Shown here: positions 1 through 7,803 of the stretch, piece after piece
How positions within the stretch are numbered: the first letter of the stretch is position 1
How the letters are laid out: each line of letters opens with the position of its first letter
Source: Nitrospira sp. bin75
Lineage (GTDB): Bacteria > Nitrospirota > Nitrospiria > Nitrospirales > UBA8639
Direction of reading: 5' to 3'
DNA length: 62,642 nucleotides
NCBI GenBank assembly: GCA_002238765.1
Contig: MPMZ01000011.1
Location: forward strand, 1-62,642
Notes under the pieces: model-generated
Told to the model about the DNA's origin: nothing
What the model saw: only the letters and a program-made list of their open reading frames with translations
The model's database searches: none
Translations under genes and position numbers: made by a program

Positions 1-128
1 CTTGGCGGGCAAACGCCCGACCAAGTCTATTTCAACCAGCCCAAGCCAATCCCGGCGGCGGCATAACCAGAGCGGAGAGCCACTTATCAACAGCCTGCAA
101 CCTGTTCAAGGAAACCGAGCCACCTCTA
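1..128 (+). mobile_element. 3' end of an insertion sequence (IS3-like transposase C-terminus)
   Basis: Reading frame 1 is open from the window edge to a TAA at 64-66 and encodes LGGQTPDQVYFNQPKPIPAA. The TPD-VYF motif is typical of the C-terminus of integrase-core (rve) transposases of the IS3 group. About 60 bp of non-coding sequence follow, ending in GAGCCACCTCTA near 128, which I take as the right terminal repeat by analogy with such elements; the left end is outside the window. Homology to the DGQHR protein family begins directly after this point, so the IS probably sits inside that gene. IS family and exact end are inferences. Confidence 0.6.
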
Positions 129-131
129 ACT

Positions 132-2048
132 TTGCAGAAAGATATTCAAGAGACGATATCGCTTCAGTCCTATATTCGAACGGCCATCCATAGTCGATTT
201 TTACATAAGGCAAAACCAAAACTTATATGGATTTACGTAACGAACAATACTATATGGTCTGTCCCGGATATTGAGCGCGCGGAAGACGGCAAAATTGAGG
301 TTATAACGGAAAACGAACTTCAGTACTTTGAGACCTTTGTGAAGCACATGGGACCTGCTGCAAAGTACCAAATACTCGGTGAGTTCCTGAAGGGTCAGAA
401 AGTTCCGGGTCTAGCGAACGTGAGGTTGCCCGCTATCCGAGGAGAAATAGGCGGTGAAAAATTTTACAGCTTCGTCTCGACACCACGTAATTTGCTGAAG
501 ATTGCGTTTATTAATCACCAAGCACTTAATCACCCCGATGGGCGCCCAGCCTATCAGAGAATGATCTCGGCGTCGCGTATCAAGGAGATCGGTGAATTCA
601 TTATGAAGGGTGGGTTTTTCCCGACTAATATTCTGGTGAATTTCTCAGACGCACCCAGATTTGACCTCATCTCCAATCGGGAAAATACCGATTCGAGAAT
701 TAAGTTCGGCTGGCTCACGCTGCCTTCGAAGTATCGGTCCGCGTGGATTATTGATGGTCAGCATAGATTATACGGATTCTCTCGCCTAACAGATGCATAT
801 CTCGACCAAAGTCTTTTTGTCCTGGCGTTCGAGAACATGAACGTGCAGAAGGAAGCCGACTTATTCGTCACGATCAACCACAAGCAAAAAAACGTGCCCA
901 AAAGTCTACTAGTCAGCTTGCTTGCCGATATTCGGATGGGTAGTGGCGATCCTTCAACGGCATTATTAGCGCGAGCGTCAGGTGTCGTGCGGAAGCTAAA
1001 CATAGAAAAATCGAGCCCATTGGTTCGACGTTTTGCCACGCCGGGCGTGCCGCCTGAACCATCGCAAAACCTAACAATTTCCGAAACAGTGAACGGCTTG
1101 AGACGATCCGGCCTTATCGGCAAGCTTTCGGGCAAGACGCTAGCACCTGGACCGCTAATGGCCGCGACCGATGAAGAGACAGTGGACCGTGCGGCTAGTG
1201 TGCTGGGGGCTTACTTCGAAAAAGTCCGTGAAGCCAATCCAAAACGTTGGGAAGGTGGACGTGGTGACTTTATTGCTACAAACCCCGGTATACGCGCACA
1301 TTTGTCGATAATCGGGGAAGTCGTTTCCTATCTATCGTACAGACAATCGCTTGATTTCGAGTTAATGACGCCAGATAAGTTTTCAAGTCATATATCTGCA
1401 TTTTGCCAGCCTCTATTCGATTTCATCAGGACGGCCCCGGACGATGTGATCAAGGCGAAGTTTTCCCGTCGCTTCGGGGAAGGCGGGGTGAAAGAATACA
1501 CGTACTATCTGATGGAGATCCTAACTCAGGAGCACCACGATTTCGGTACCGAAGAGTTCCAAACATGGGCGCAACAGAGAGATTCGGAGAAGATCGACGA
1601 CGTGAATCAGTTTCTAATGAAACTCGCCGAACGCTTGACGAATTTTGTGATCGACACGCTGAAGCAGGTGCATGGTATCCATCGACTACCAAGCGACGAA
1701 CCCGCTTTTTGGGAGATTGGTGTTGAGAGCGATAGCATCCGCAAGAAAGCCTTTGAAAAACAACAAAAGGATAGGAGCCGACGTAAACCAAAGGAGGCGT
1801 ATCTCGACATAGTAGACCTTCCGGAAATCGTAAAGCAGAAAAATAATTGGCATCATTTCGAGCATGTTTTCAAAAATCCGAGACCAAATGAACGGTCCGG
1901 GCAAAAATACTACATGGGCTGGGTGAACACTTTTAACGACCTACGGAACATTGCGGCGCACAAAAATCAGCTCAAGACCTATTCCGATGAGGATCTGGAG
2001 TTTGTCGATTGGTTGCGCACAGAAGTATCTCCGAAAGTTCCAGAATGA
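132..2048 (+). CDS. DGQHR-domain protein with C-terminal HEPN-like motif, 5' end cut by an IS
   Basis: About 638 residues from a TTG at 132, which is only the first possible start after the IS end. The DGQHR signature lies at about residues 208-212, in the context SAWIIDGQHRLYGFS. DGQHR proteins include DndB and relatives, linked to DNA modification and defence islands. The N-terminal part (about 1-130) resembles the second half of the nuclease-like domain that often precedes DGQHR, so its catalytic half is probably missing. Near the C-terminus RNIAAH (about 605-610) fits the R-x4-H motif of HEPN domains. The stop overlaps the start of the next gene as ATGA, so the two are translationally coupled. 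Codon use is more AT-rich than in the core genes. Probably a truncated, possibly inactive gene. Confidence 0.7.
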   Translation: MQKDIQETISLQSYIRTAIHSRFLHKAKPKLIWIYVTNNTIWSVPDIERAEDGKIEVITENELQYFETFVKHMGPAAKYQILGEFLKGQKVPGLANVRLPAIRGEIGGEKFYSFVSTPRNLLKIAFINHQALNHPDGRPAYQRMISASRIKEIGEFIMKGGFFPTNILVNFSDAPRFDLISNRENTDSRIKFGWLTLPSKYRSAWIIDGQHRLYGFSRLTDAYLDQSLFVLAFENMNVQKEADLFVTINHKQKNVPKSLLVSLLADIRMGSGDPSTALLARASGVVRKLNIEKSSPLVRRFATPGVPPEPSQNLTISETVNGLRRSGLIGKLSGKTLAPGPLMAATDEETVDRAASVLGAYFEKVREANPKRWEGGRGDFIATNPGIRAHLSIIGEVVSYLSYRQSLDFELMTPDKFSSHISAFCQPLFDFIRTAPDDVIKAKFSRRFGEGGVKEYTYYLMEILTQEHHDFGTEEFQTWAQQRDSEKIDDVNQFLMKLAERLTNFVIDTLKQVHGIHRLPSDEPAFWEIGVESDSIRKKAFEKQQKDRSRRKPKEAYLDIVDLPEIVKQKNNWHHFEHVFKNPRPNERSGQKYYMGWVNTFNDLRNIAAHKNQLKTYSDEDLEFVDWLRTEVSPKVPE

Positions 2049-2851
2049 CTCAGCCACCCCTGAAACCTTTTCTCAGATGGGCCGGCGGAAAGCGGTGGCT
2101 ATTTGAGAGCGGTCAGCTTTCCTTGCCAAATTTCAAGGGTCGATACATCGAACCTTTTCTGGGTGGTGGTGCAGTTTTTTTCGAAGTCCAACCGACAAAT
2201 GCATTACTCAGCGATGCCAATGGGCGGCTGATTGAGCTCTACACCGTGGTTCGCGACGAATGGGAGAAGTTTGAGCGACTCCTCAGGCGTCACGCGGCCA
2301 TGCATTCGAAAGCCTATTACTATGAAATACGGTTAAAGCGTTTCCGCAGTCCGGTGAAGCGCGCCGCGCAATTGATGTACCTCAATCGCGTCTGCTGGAA
2401 CGGCCTATATCGAGAGAACAAGGAAGGCCAGTTCAACGTCCCGATCGGCACCAAACAAAAGGTAATTTTCCCTGATGATGATTTTGAGGCATGGTCAAAG
2501 GCCTTGGAGGGTACAACGCTCGTGCAACAGGATTTTGAGATTGCCATTGATACTGCGAGGCGCGGTGATTTTCTGTTCATCGATCCTCCCTACACGGTGC
2601 GGCACAACATGAACGGTTTCGTTAGGTATAACCAGGATATCTTCGCCTGGGGTGACCAGATTAGGCTTCGCGATGCCTTGGGTCGTGCCGTCAATCGTGG
2701 TGCGAGATTTGCCATGACAAACGCGGATCATAAGAGTGTGCGAGGGCTGTACATTGGCTTCGGTCAGCATACTCAGCTATCCAGATCCAGCGTCATAGCC
2801 GGCAATTCATTTTATCGTTCACTGTCTACTGAATTGTTGATTACAAAATAG
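2045..2851 (+). CDS. D12-class adenine-specific DNA methyltransferase (Dam-like)
   Basis: A 268-residue protein starting at the ATG of an ATGA overlap with the DGQHR gene; an in-frame upstream start at 2009 would overlap that gene more and is less likely. It should transfer a methyl group from S-adenosylmethionine to N6 of adenine in a short DNA target. Visible motifs are FLRWAGGK near the N-terminus (SAM binding), YIEPFLGGGAVFF, and the catalytic DPPY at about residues 180-183. Length and motif order fit the Dam/M.DpnII group. The coupling to a DGQHR protein suggests modification or defence rather than mismatch repair. No intact restriction gene is next to it, but a decayed convergent remnant follows. 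Confidence 0.85.
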   Translation: MTQPPLKPFLRWAGGKRWLFESGQLSLPNFKGRYIEPFLGGGAVFFEVQPTNALLSDANGRLIELYTVVRDEWEKFERLLRRHAAMHSKAYYYEIRLKRFRSPVKRAAQLMYLNRVCWNGLYRENKEGQFNVPIGTKQKVIFPDDDFEAWSKALEGTTLVQQDFEIAIDTARRGDFLFIDPPYTVRHNMNGFVRYNQDIFAWGDQIRLRDALGRAVNRGARFAMTNADHKSVRGLYIGFGQHTQLSRSSVIAGNSFYRSLSTELLITK

Positions 2852-3194
2852 GAAGAGTAATGTGTCCTCTATCCGGCATTTCTTGAATCGGGTTGGTGGC
2901 ATCCCCGTGAAGAAACGCATACCAAGTGCGTGACTTAATGTGGACGCCGGATGGTATCATTGTCCCGAACTTCCCTGTGGCTCTAAACGTGGCGACACGA
3001 GCTATGCTTGGATCGCCACCAGTGTCGACGGGGCCAAGATGGGGTAATACACTCTCTGCCAGAAGTGCTTTAAAGTACGGCGATAAATAACAGCCCTTAT
3101 AAATTTCCCGCCTCCTATCTCTCGTCAGAGACCCCTTTCCTATCTTGCCGATTCGCGTAGAGTAAGAGTAAGAAGAGCGGTGTGGCTTGCAGCG
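2841..3194 (-). pseudogene. Remnant of an unknown protein gene, converging on the methyltransferase
   Basis: On the minus strand a frame of about 117 codons runs from after a TAA at 3195-3197 to a TAA at 2841-2843, and has no ATG or GTG start. The translation looks like real protein: it includes SVLPHLGPVDTGGDPSIARV, FRATGKFGTMIPSGVHIKSR and TWYAFLHGDATNPIQEM. I do not recognise the family. It overlaps the end of the methyltransferase gene by 11 bp on the opposite strand. A lost restriction or partner gene is possible, but nothing seen proves it. Confidence 0.4.
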
Positions 3195-3200
3195 TTAATA

Positions 3201-3243
3201 TACAATCCCCTTTATAAGAAAGGGCAAAGGGGAGGGAGAGACT
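3201..3243 (+). repeat. Degenerate family A hairpin repeat
   Basis: A divergent copy of the family A repeat, with CCCCTTTATAAG in place of CCTTTGTAAGG followed by the GGGGAGGGAGAG arm. Assigned by resemblance only. Confidence 0.35.
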
Positions 3244-3276
3244 GGGGTTCCTTCTCGGGCTTGCGATGAGTGGGGA

Positions 3277-3531
3277 TCAGGCTTGGAGATCATCCTCTTC
3301 TTCGATGAGATCTTCGCTCTCCGGCATGCCATAAGCCACAAATTTCGCATAGGACAGAAAGATGCTGCTACTATCCCTCATGGCCTTTGTTCCGGCGGTC
3401 ATGCGTTCGAGCTTGGTGGCATCCGCCCCCTCCGTGGATTGGAGAGAAATCAGATAGTGATCAAGGACCTCATTATAGCGTTGCATGGAACGTTCAACTT
3501 CCAAGTAGGCCTGCATTAACGGATCAGTCAT
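3277..3531 (-). CDS. Small conserved-looking hypothetical protein
   Basis: An 84-residue protein beginning MTDPLMQAYLEVE. I chose this ATG because GGGAGG lies 7-8 bases upstream on the minus strand; a longer in-frame start at 3606 lacks such a site. The protein is largely helical in appearance, with heptad-like leucine and tyrosine spacing and a very acidic end (EEEDD). No membrane segment, signal peptide or known motif is seen. It stands alone among repeats. Function not recognised. Confidence 0.6.
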   Translation of the reverse strand: MTDPLMQAYLEVERSMQRYNEVLDHYLISLQSTEGADATKLERMTAGTKAMRDSSSIFLSYAKFVAYGMPESEDLIEEEDDLQA

Positions 3532-3664
3532 GAGCGCACCTCCCAAACGTAGCGGCTCACCATACACAAGGCTCCTCCCGTGGTCAATATCCGTAGGGTT
3601 CACCACTCTTCAATGACATTTGTCGGGGACAGGCTTTGGTACGCAGGTTAACGGACAAGGGTTT

Positions 3665-3701
3665 TCCTCCCCTTTGTAAGGGGAGGGTAGGTGGGGTAGA
3701 G
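3665..3701 (+). repeat. Family A hairpin repeat
   Basis: CCCCTTTGTAAGGGG forms a perfect stem with a TGT loop and is followed by the family's GTAGGTGGGGTAGAGC tail. One of about 14 copies in the window. Confidence 0.7.
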
Positions 3702-3740
3702 CCCGCTGAGCAACGGGAAGTTGCCGTTCTGTCCAAAGAC

Positions 3741-3802
3741 TCTACCTCCCCTCGCCCCTCCTTACCCTTCGACTTCGCTCAGGGCAGGCAAAGGAGGGGA
3801 AT
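3741..3802 (-). repeat. Family A repeat split by a family D element
   Basis: Reading the + strand, CTACCTCCCCT and CCCCTCCTTAC are followed by a 24-bp family D element and then AAAGGAGGGG. Removing the 24 bp restores CCCCTCCTTAC-AAAGGAGGGG, which is exactly the intact family A core seen at 37629-37649. This is direct evidence of nesting. Confidence 0.75.
3766..3789 (+). repeat. Family D 24-bp element, copy 1
   Basis: Begins CCTTCGAC, has the core TTCGCTCAGGG and ends CAGGC. It lies inside a family A hairpin, between TTAC and AAAGG. Confidence 0.7.
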
Positions 3803-3811
3803 CGGTCGGCC

Positions 3812-4594
3812 ATGAACTGGGAACTCCACGGATGGACCTTACTCTTGACCACACCCATGATGGTGGGGATGTGGTTGGGATACCGATGGGTGCATCGGAA
3901 TGCGTCGTTGGCGGATTTGGGGTTTTGTGCGGGCTTCGGGCTGGTGGCCATCGGCTTTGGTCTGATGACCACGGGTGACGTGAGTCATCGCCTGGTGGTG
4001 GCCGTCCTGGCAACGGTCTACGCGGTTCGCCTCGCGGTGCATATTGCCACCAATCGAATCCGTGGGGTTGTCGAAGATCAACGATACCGGTCGCTTCGTG
4101 AGAAATGGGGCAATCGGGCCGAGTTCTATTTCTTTGTGTATTTCGTCGGACAGGCCGTCGCCGTCGCCGTCTTCTCGGTTCCCTTGTTGGTTTTGATGTC
4201 CAATCCCGACCCGGCGTGGCAGGTATGGGAAGTCTTGGGGGTCATCGTCTGGGCCTTGGGGGTAGGAGGAGAAGCCGTGGCCGATGCGCAGTTGAAACGA
4301 TTTCGGCAAGACCCCGGTAATAGAGGCAAAACCTGTCGGCGGGGACTGTGGAGATATTCCCGGCACCCCAATTACTTTTGTGAAGGCGTGCACTGGTGCA
4401 CGTACGTGGTGATGAGTATCGGATTGCCTGACTGGTGGCTGACGCTCGTGGGGCCGGTCGTCATGATCGGAGCCTTGCTCAAAGTGAGCGGCATCCCCAT
4501 GGCCGAAGCCCAGGCCTTAGCCAGCCGGGGCGAGGACTACCGGGAGTATCAACGGACCACCAATGCGTTCATCCCATGGTTCCCCAGGGACTGA
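3812..4594 (+). CDS. DUF1295 / steroid 5-alpha-reductase-like membrane protein
   Basis: A 260-residue protein with about six hydrophobic segments along its length. The C-terminal part has the family signature: a GLWRYSRHPNYFCEGVHW stretch followed by another membrane helix and a conserved end (AQALASRGEDYREYQRTTNAFIPW). The SRHPNY motif is shared by DUF1295 proteins and the C-terminal domain of steroid 5-alpha reductases and isoprenylcysteine methyltransferases; it is thought to bind a cofactor. The substrate cannot be told from sequence. The start ATG follows a repeat ending AGGAGGGGAATCGG, which may supply the ribosome site. No operon partner is obvious. Confidence 0.75.
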   Translation: MNWELHGWTLLLTTPMMVGMWLGYRWVHRNASLADLGFCAGFGLVAIGFGLMTTGDVSHRLVVAVLATVYAVRLAVHIATNRIRGVVEDQRYRSLREKWGNRAEFYFFVYFVGQAVAVAVFSVPLLVLMSNPDPAWQVWEVLGVIVWALGVGGEAVADAQLKRFRQDPGNRGKTCRRGLWRYSRHPNYFCEGVHWCTYVVMSIGLPDWWLTLVGPVVMIGALLKVSGIPMAEAQALASRGEDYREYQRTTNAFIPWFPRD

Positions 4595-4619
4595 TCACTT
4601 CATGCGGCTCTCGGTTCCG

Positions 4620-4656
4620 CTCCTTTGTAAGGAGAGGAAAGGGGAGGCAGAGGCAT
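4620..4656 (+). repeat. Family A repeat, followed by a family E fragment
   Basis: CTCCTTTGTAAGGAG hairpin plus GGGGAGGCAGAGGCATTTG tail, downstream of the DUF1295 gene. A GGGTCAAAGCCCTGACAAGC stretch (4676-4695) after it resembles the family E repeat seen at 30698-30753 and 34474-34497. Confidence 0.6.
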
Positions 4657-4723
4657 TTGTTGAGACGGATCCCGGGTCAAAGCCCTGACAAGCCTGAGAA
4701 ACTTTTCTTGGAACACGAAGCGG

Positions 4724-4930
4724 CTAGTCGCCCTCAGGCTCGGTACTGCCGTGTTTGTGGGTCACTTCATCTTCGCCGAAGAGTTCAGCCATTTCCTGGG
4801 CAATCATGTCGTCATCGTGAGGAACCGAGACCACGTGAATTTCCTTCTTGGCTTTGGGCGAATCCGGCGAGGCGTCGTCTTTGTCGGGAACCGGTTCTTG
4901 GGGTGGGGTGGAGGGTTCGGAATCGTTCAT
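4724..4930 (-). CDS. Small acidic hypothetical protein
   Basis: A 68-residue protein beginning MNDSEPSTPPQEPVPDK. It is strongly acidic, with a proline-rich and probably disordered first half and a short helical segment (DDDMIAQEMAELFGEDE). It starts 5 bp after the stop of the zinc-ribbon gene 4936-5295, so the two are likely co-transcribed. No known domain; function not recognised. Confidence 0.55.
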   Translation of the reverse strand: MNDSEPSTPPQEPVPDKDDASPDSPKAKKEIHVVSVPHDDDMIAQEMAELFGEDEVTHKHGSTEPEGD

Positions 4931-4935
4931 GAGAA

Positions 4936-5295
4936 TTATTCAAAGACTTCCAAAAAAGATTGTTCGGTAAATGAATGCCGGCACTGCTCGCAGACCACGA
5001 AATAGCGGGACTCCCGCACGGACATGATAATGCGAAAGTCGAGCGTGACGCCCCGATGGCTACACAGGGGACAGGTAATCTCCTTGAGCCAATATTTCAC
5101 GTCGGGCTGGGTTCGGAGATAAAACTCCATATCCGTGTAGACCGGAAAGGTATAATAGCAGTCTAGGCAGAGCCCCTTCCATTCGCCGTCTTCCTTCATG
5201 GACCGGCTGTCGATGCAGAACCGGCTCTTTTTGCATATGGCGCATTTGGCTTCGCCGAGCCGGTCTTGAACGAATTGGACGTCGAGTTGGGACAT
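4936..5295 (-). CDS. Zinc-ribbon protein with four CxxC motifs
   Basis: A 119-residue protein with four Cys pairs: CAIC (about 17-20), CLDC (about 43-46), CPLC (about 75-78) and CEQC (about 101-104). The pairs could build two zinc ribbons, one per half. There is no signal peptide and no catalytic motif, so a role in binding nucleic acid or protein is a guess. It is first of a two-gene unit with the small acidic gene 4724-4930. Family not recognised. Confidence 0.7.
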   Translation of the reverse strand: MSQLDVQFVQDRLGEAKCAICKKSRFCIDSRSMKEDGEWKGLCLDCYYTFPVYTDMEFYLRTQPDVKYWLKEITCPLCSHRGVTLDFRIIMSVRESRYFVVCEQCRHSFTEQSFLEVFE

Positions 5296-5515
5296 AACCT
5301 GCTTTCCGATGAAGGGCAGTCAAGGACTGTCTCAACAGTATAGAAGCCGCAGAGGGTTCGCGCAACCGAGTGCCAAAGTTGGTGACCTTACAGGACCTAT
5401 ACATTACCCTATAGTGAGGAGTATCATCATGTATCATAAAGCAAAGATATGACTTCTTAATTTGCCAACCAAGACAGGAGTCGATAATTTCAGCCAGGCA
5501 TGCGACAAGAACAGC

Positions 5516-6334
5516 ATGGGTGACGAAGTATCCAAGAAAACAAGCCAGCCCGCCAAGTCGGTGCTCCCTGATGCGGTTGCAGTCGAAATCCAGCGCCGCT
5601 TCAATGAACTCGAAGGCAAGAAACTGGACAACAGGGCAGCATCTATCAATCATTGGCTCTCTTTAATGGGCGTTGTCTTTACATTCTTTGGCATTGTCAT
5701 TCCCGTGAGTATGTACATTGGCTATCAACGATTCGAGACACTGGAGACTAATGCTCAAGCACTCGTCAAAGATATTGAGAAGAACAAAGAGAAATCCGAC
5801 GTGATACTGCAAGCACTTGACGACGCACTCGATAAAGCCAAGCCTGCTGAACTCCTATCTACTCAAGACCAAAATGGGGGAAAGATAGATGATAACATTG
5901 CCTCAAAAATAAAAGAGGCCGATTCTTTTCAGAAGAATGACATGATAGATAAGGCAATTGAGAAATGGCGAGACATCGCCAACTCCGTAAAACAAAAGGA
6001 TAAAACTCTCGCCGCGAGAGCTTGGTTTTCCGTCGGTTACCTGACCAGGGAAAAAGTACGGGGAGACCCTGATAAAATAGTCCTGCAGGACAGCATAGCT
6101 GCCTATAGCAAAGCCATCCGCCTGAATCCGAAATACGCCGATGCTTACTATAACCGTGGCTTAGCGAAGGTCGAGTTGGGGCAATACCAAGATGCTATCA
6201 CTGATTATGAAAAAGCCATCCGCCTGAAACCAAATGACCTCAGCGCTTACTATAACCTGAGCAAAACGAAGCAACTTTTAGACCGTGAAGAGGAGGCAAA
6301 GCGAGACTTAGAGGGCGTGGACTATGAATGGTAA
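5516..6334 (+). CDS. Membrane-anchored tetratricopeptide-repeat protein
   Basis: A 272-residue protein from the ATG at 5516; an in-frame TTG at 5462 is possible. One hydrophobic segment lies at about residues 47-70, followed by a charged, probable coiled-coil stretch. At least two TPR units follow: one with AYSKAIRLNPKYADAYYNRG and one with DYEKAIRLKPNDLSAYYNLS. TPRs bind partner proteins, so this is probably a scaffold with its repeats on one side of the membrane. Codon use is more AT-rich than in the core genes. It is followed directly by an IS remnant on the other strand. Confidence 0.75.
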   Translation: MGDEVSKKTSQPAKSVLPDAVAVEIQRRFNELEGKKLDNRAASINHWLSLMGVVFTFFGIVIPVSMYIGYQRFETLETNAQALVKDIEKNKEKSDVILQALDDALDKAKPAELLSTQDQNGGKIDDNIASKIKEADSFQKNDMIDKAIEKWRDIANSVKQKDKTLAARAWFSVGYLTREKVRGDPDKIVLQDSIAAYSKAIRLNPKYADAYYNRGLAKVELGQYQDAITDYEKAIRLKPNDLSAYYNLSKTKQLLDREEEAKRDLEGVDYEW

Positions 6335-6571
6335 TTAGGGCGAAATATAACTGATTTTGCCAGCCGTGGCGTGGCCGCGTTGGCCTTTCCGACGGCCCCC
6401 GAAAGAATCCTCATCCAATTCGGTTTCCCCCTTCAGTTTTCCCGTTTCCAGTTTGGTCACATGATACAACGCTTCCCGTACGCGGTGATAGATGTGGGTC
6501 ACGACTTTGCCATCTAGGCTCAGATCCTGGCTCAACCGATAGGCGGGTGGCCATTGATAGAACCCTTGCAG
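6335..6571 (-). pseudogene. IS1595-family transposase fragment (ISXO2-like)
   Basis: The minus strand encodes GETELDEDSFGGRRKGQRGH, close to the ELDE-x-YFGGRRKGKRG motif at the start of the DDE domain of IS1595/ISXO2 transposases. The preceding frame (RILQGFYQWPPAYRLSQDLS) also fits but ends in an in-frame TAG upstream, and the rest of the catalytic domain is missing. It is a decayed fragment; no terminal repeats were recognised. Confidence 0.65.
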
Positions 6572-6679
6572 GATGCGGATCTCGCGGCGCTACAGCCGTC
6601 AGGACGCGTACGCGTGCACGACTTCGTTGACAGAACCAAAGCCTGCCTCCACCATACGGTCATTGGTATGAAACGAGCA

Positions 6680-6795
6680 CTTGCGGTCATTCCCGACGGT
6701 AGTAATCGGGAATCCAGTGTCTTTTGTCTTTACAGACGAAGAAAAAAGCAAAGACACTGGATCCTCGATTAAAGATGTCGAGGATGACAGAGTGG
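6680..6795. repeat. Two family C repeats in head-to-head orientation
   Basis: The first unit is CATTCCCGAC ... TCGGGAATCCAGTGTC, the second is the reverse form GACACTGGATCCTCGA ... TCGAGGATGAC. The two outward halves could pair to make a long stem. They occupy most of the gap between the IS1595 remnant and mutM. Confidence 0.65.
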
Positions 6796-6890
6796 AGAGA
6801 TGTGCCCTTTTCGTCCCTTGAAGTGCAGACGGCAATGCTGCGCGAGATTCGGAACGAAGTGAGGAATCTCGTCGTTAGTGGAGGATCGCA

Positions 6891-7718
6891 ATGCCGGAAC
6901 TTCCCGAAGCCGAAGTGGTTCGACGACAAGTACAGGCAGCCGTGGTCGGGTCCACAATTGACCGGATCTGGATCGGACGGGACGATATCATCCGGCAAGG
7001 TCTCGAGTCCCTCTCCTGGTATGCCGGCGCGCGCGTCGTGGAGGTGCAGCGGCATGGGAAGAGCGTCGTCCTGATCTGCGAACGGGACGCGGGGAGACGG
7101 GTGGTGGTGGCGGAGCTCGGCATGACGGGTCTGTTGCTCTTTGCGCGGGAGTCCGTGCCGAGTGAAAAGCACGTGCATATGATCATGAGGCTGGCAAACG
7201 GTCCGCAACCGGAGGTGTGGTATTGGAACGCCCGTCGATTCGGCCGGCTGTATCTCCTGGATCAGACGGCCTGGCAAGCCTATCGTCAACGCCGCTTCGG
7301 CTGCGATCCGTTCACGATGACCGAGGTGGAATTTGTGGACGTGATCAAGTCCTGTCGCGGCCGGATCAAGGCCGTGTTATTGAACCAACATCGGATCGCC
7401 GGCATCGGGAACATCTACGCCAACGAAGTGCTGTTTCGATCCGGTATCCATCCGCACGCACGCGGGTGCCGGTTGTCGAGAAGAAGAATCCGCGTCTTGT
7501 TTGACACCATGCAACGCGTGCTGGAGGAGGCGATCCGCCTGGGGGGCTCGTCGGTTCGTGATTTTGTGGCGCCGGATGGGACCCGGGGACAATTCCAGGA
7601 CCGGCATGTGGTGTATCAAAAGAAAGGCGCGCATTGTCCGAACGGGTGCGGGACCAGGATTCAGTGTTTCATGAACGAACGCTCGTCGTTTGTGTGCCCG
7701 GCCTGCCAGAAGCGGTAA
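6891..7718 (+). CDS. mutM: Formamidopyrimidine-DNA glycosylase
   Basis: A 275-residue bifunctional glycosylase/AP lyase that removes 8-oxoguanine and other oxidised purines. The start is fixed by the catalytic MPELPE end (Pro2 nucleophile, Glu3). Lys57 in RHGKSVVL fits the conserved lysine, and AELGMTG and RIAGIGNIYANEVLF match the helix-two-turn-helix region. The C-terminal zinc finger reads CPNGCGTRIQ ... FVCPACQ. The first pair is C-x3-C rather than the usual C-x2-C, a small oddity. It is followed by phoH and ybeY, about 85 bp away. Confidence 0.95.
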   Translation: MPELPEAEVVRRQVQAAVVGSTIDRIWIGRDDIIRQGLESLSWYAGARVVEVQRHGKSVVLICERDAGRRVVVAELGMTGLLLFARESVPSEKHVHMIMRLANGPQPEVWYWNARRFGRLYLLDQTAWQAYRQRRFGCDPFTMTEVEFVDVIKSCRGRIKAVLLNQHRIAGIGNIYANEVLFRSGIHPHARGCRLSRRRIRVLFDTMQRVLEEAIRLGGSSVRDFVAPDGTRGQFQDRHVVYQKKGAHCPNGCGTRIQCFMNERSSFVCPACQKR

Positions 7719-7803
7719 AGCGAAAGAGCCATGTTTGCGAACGACCTTGGCGGCGCGTCACGCGCTTGTCACACATCTTTGTCTTGTGGGTCCATGAGCC
7801 CCT

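Noticed and set aside
2-193. A 63-codon frame at the left edge
   Set aside because: Overlaps the transposase-like end and the DGQHR frame, and its translation has no sense.
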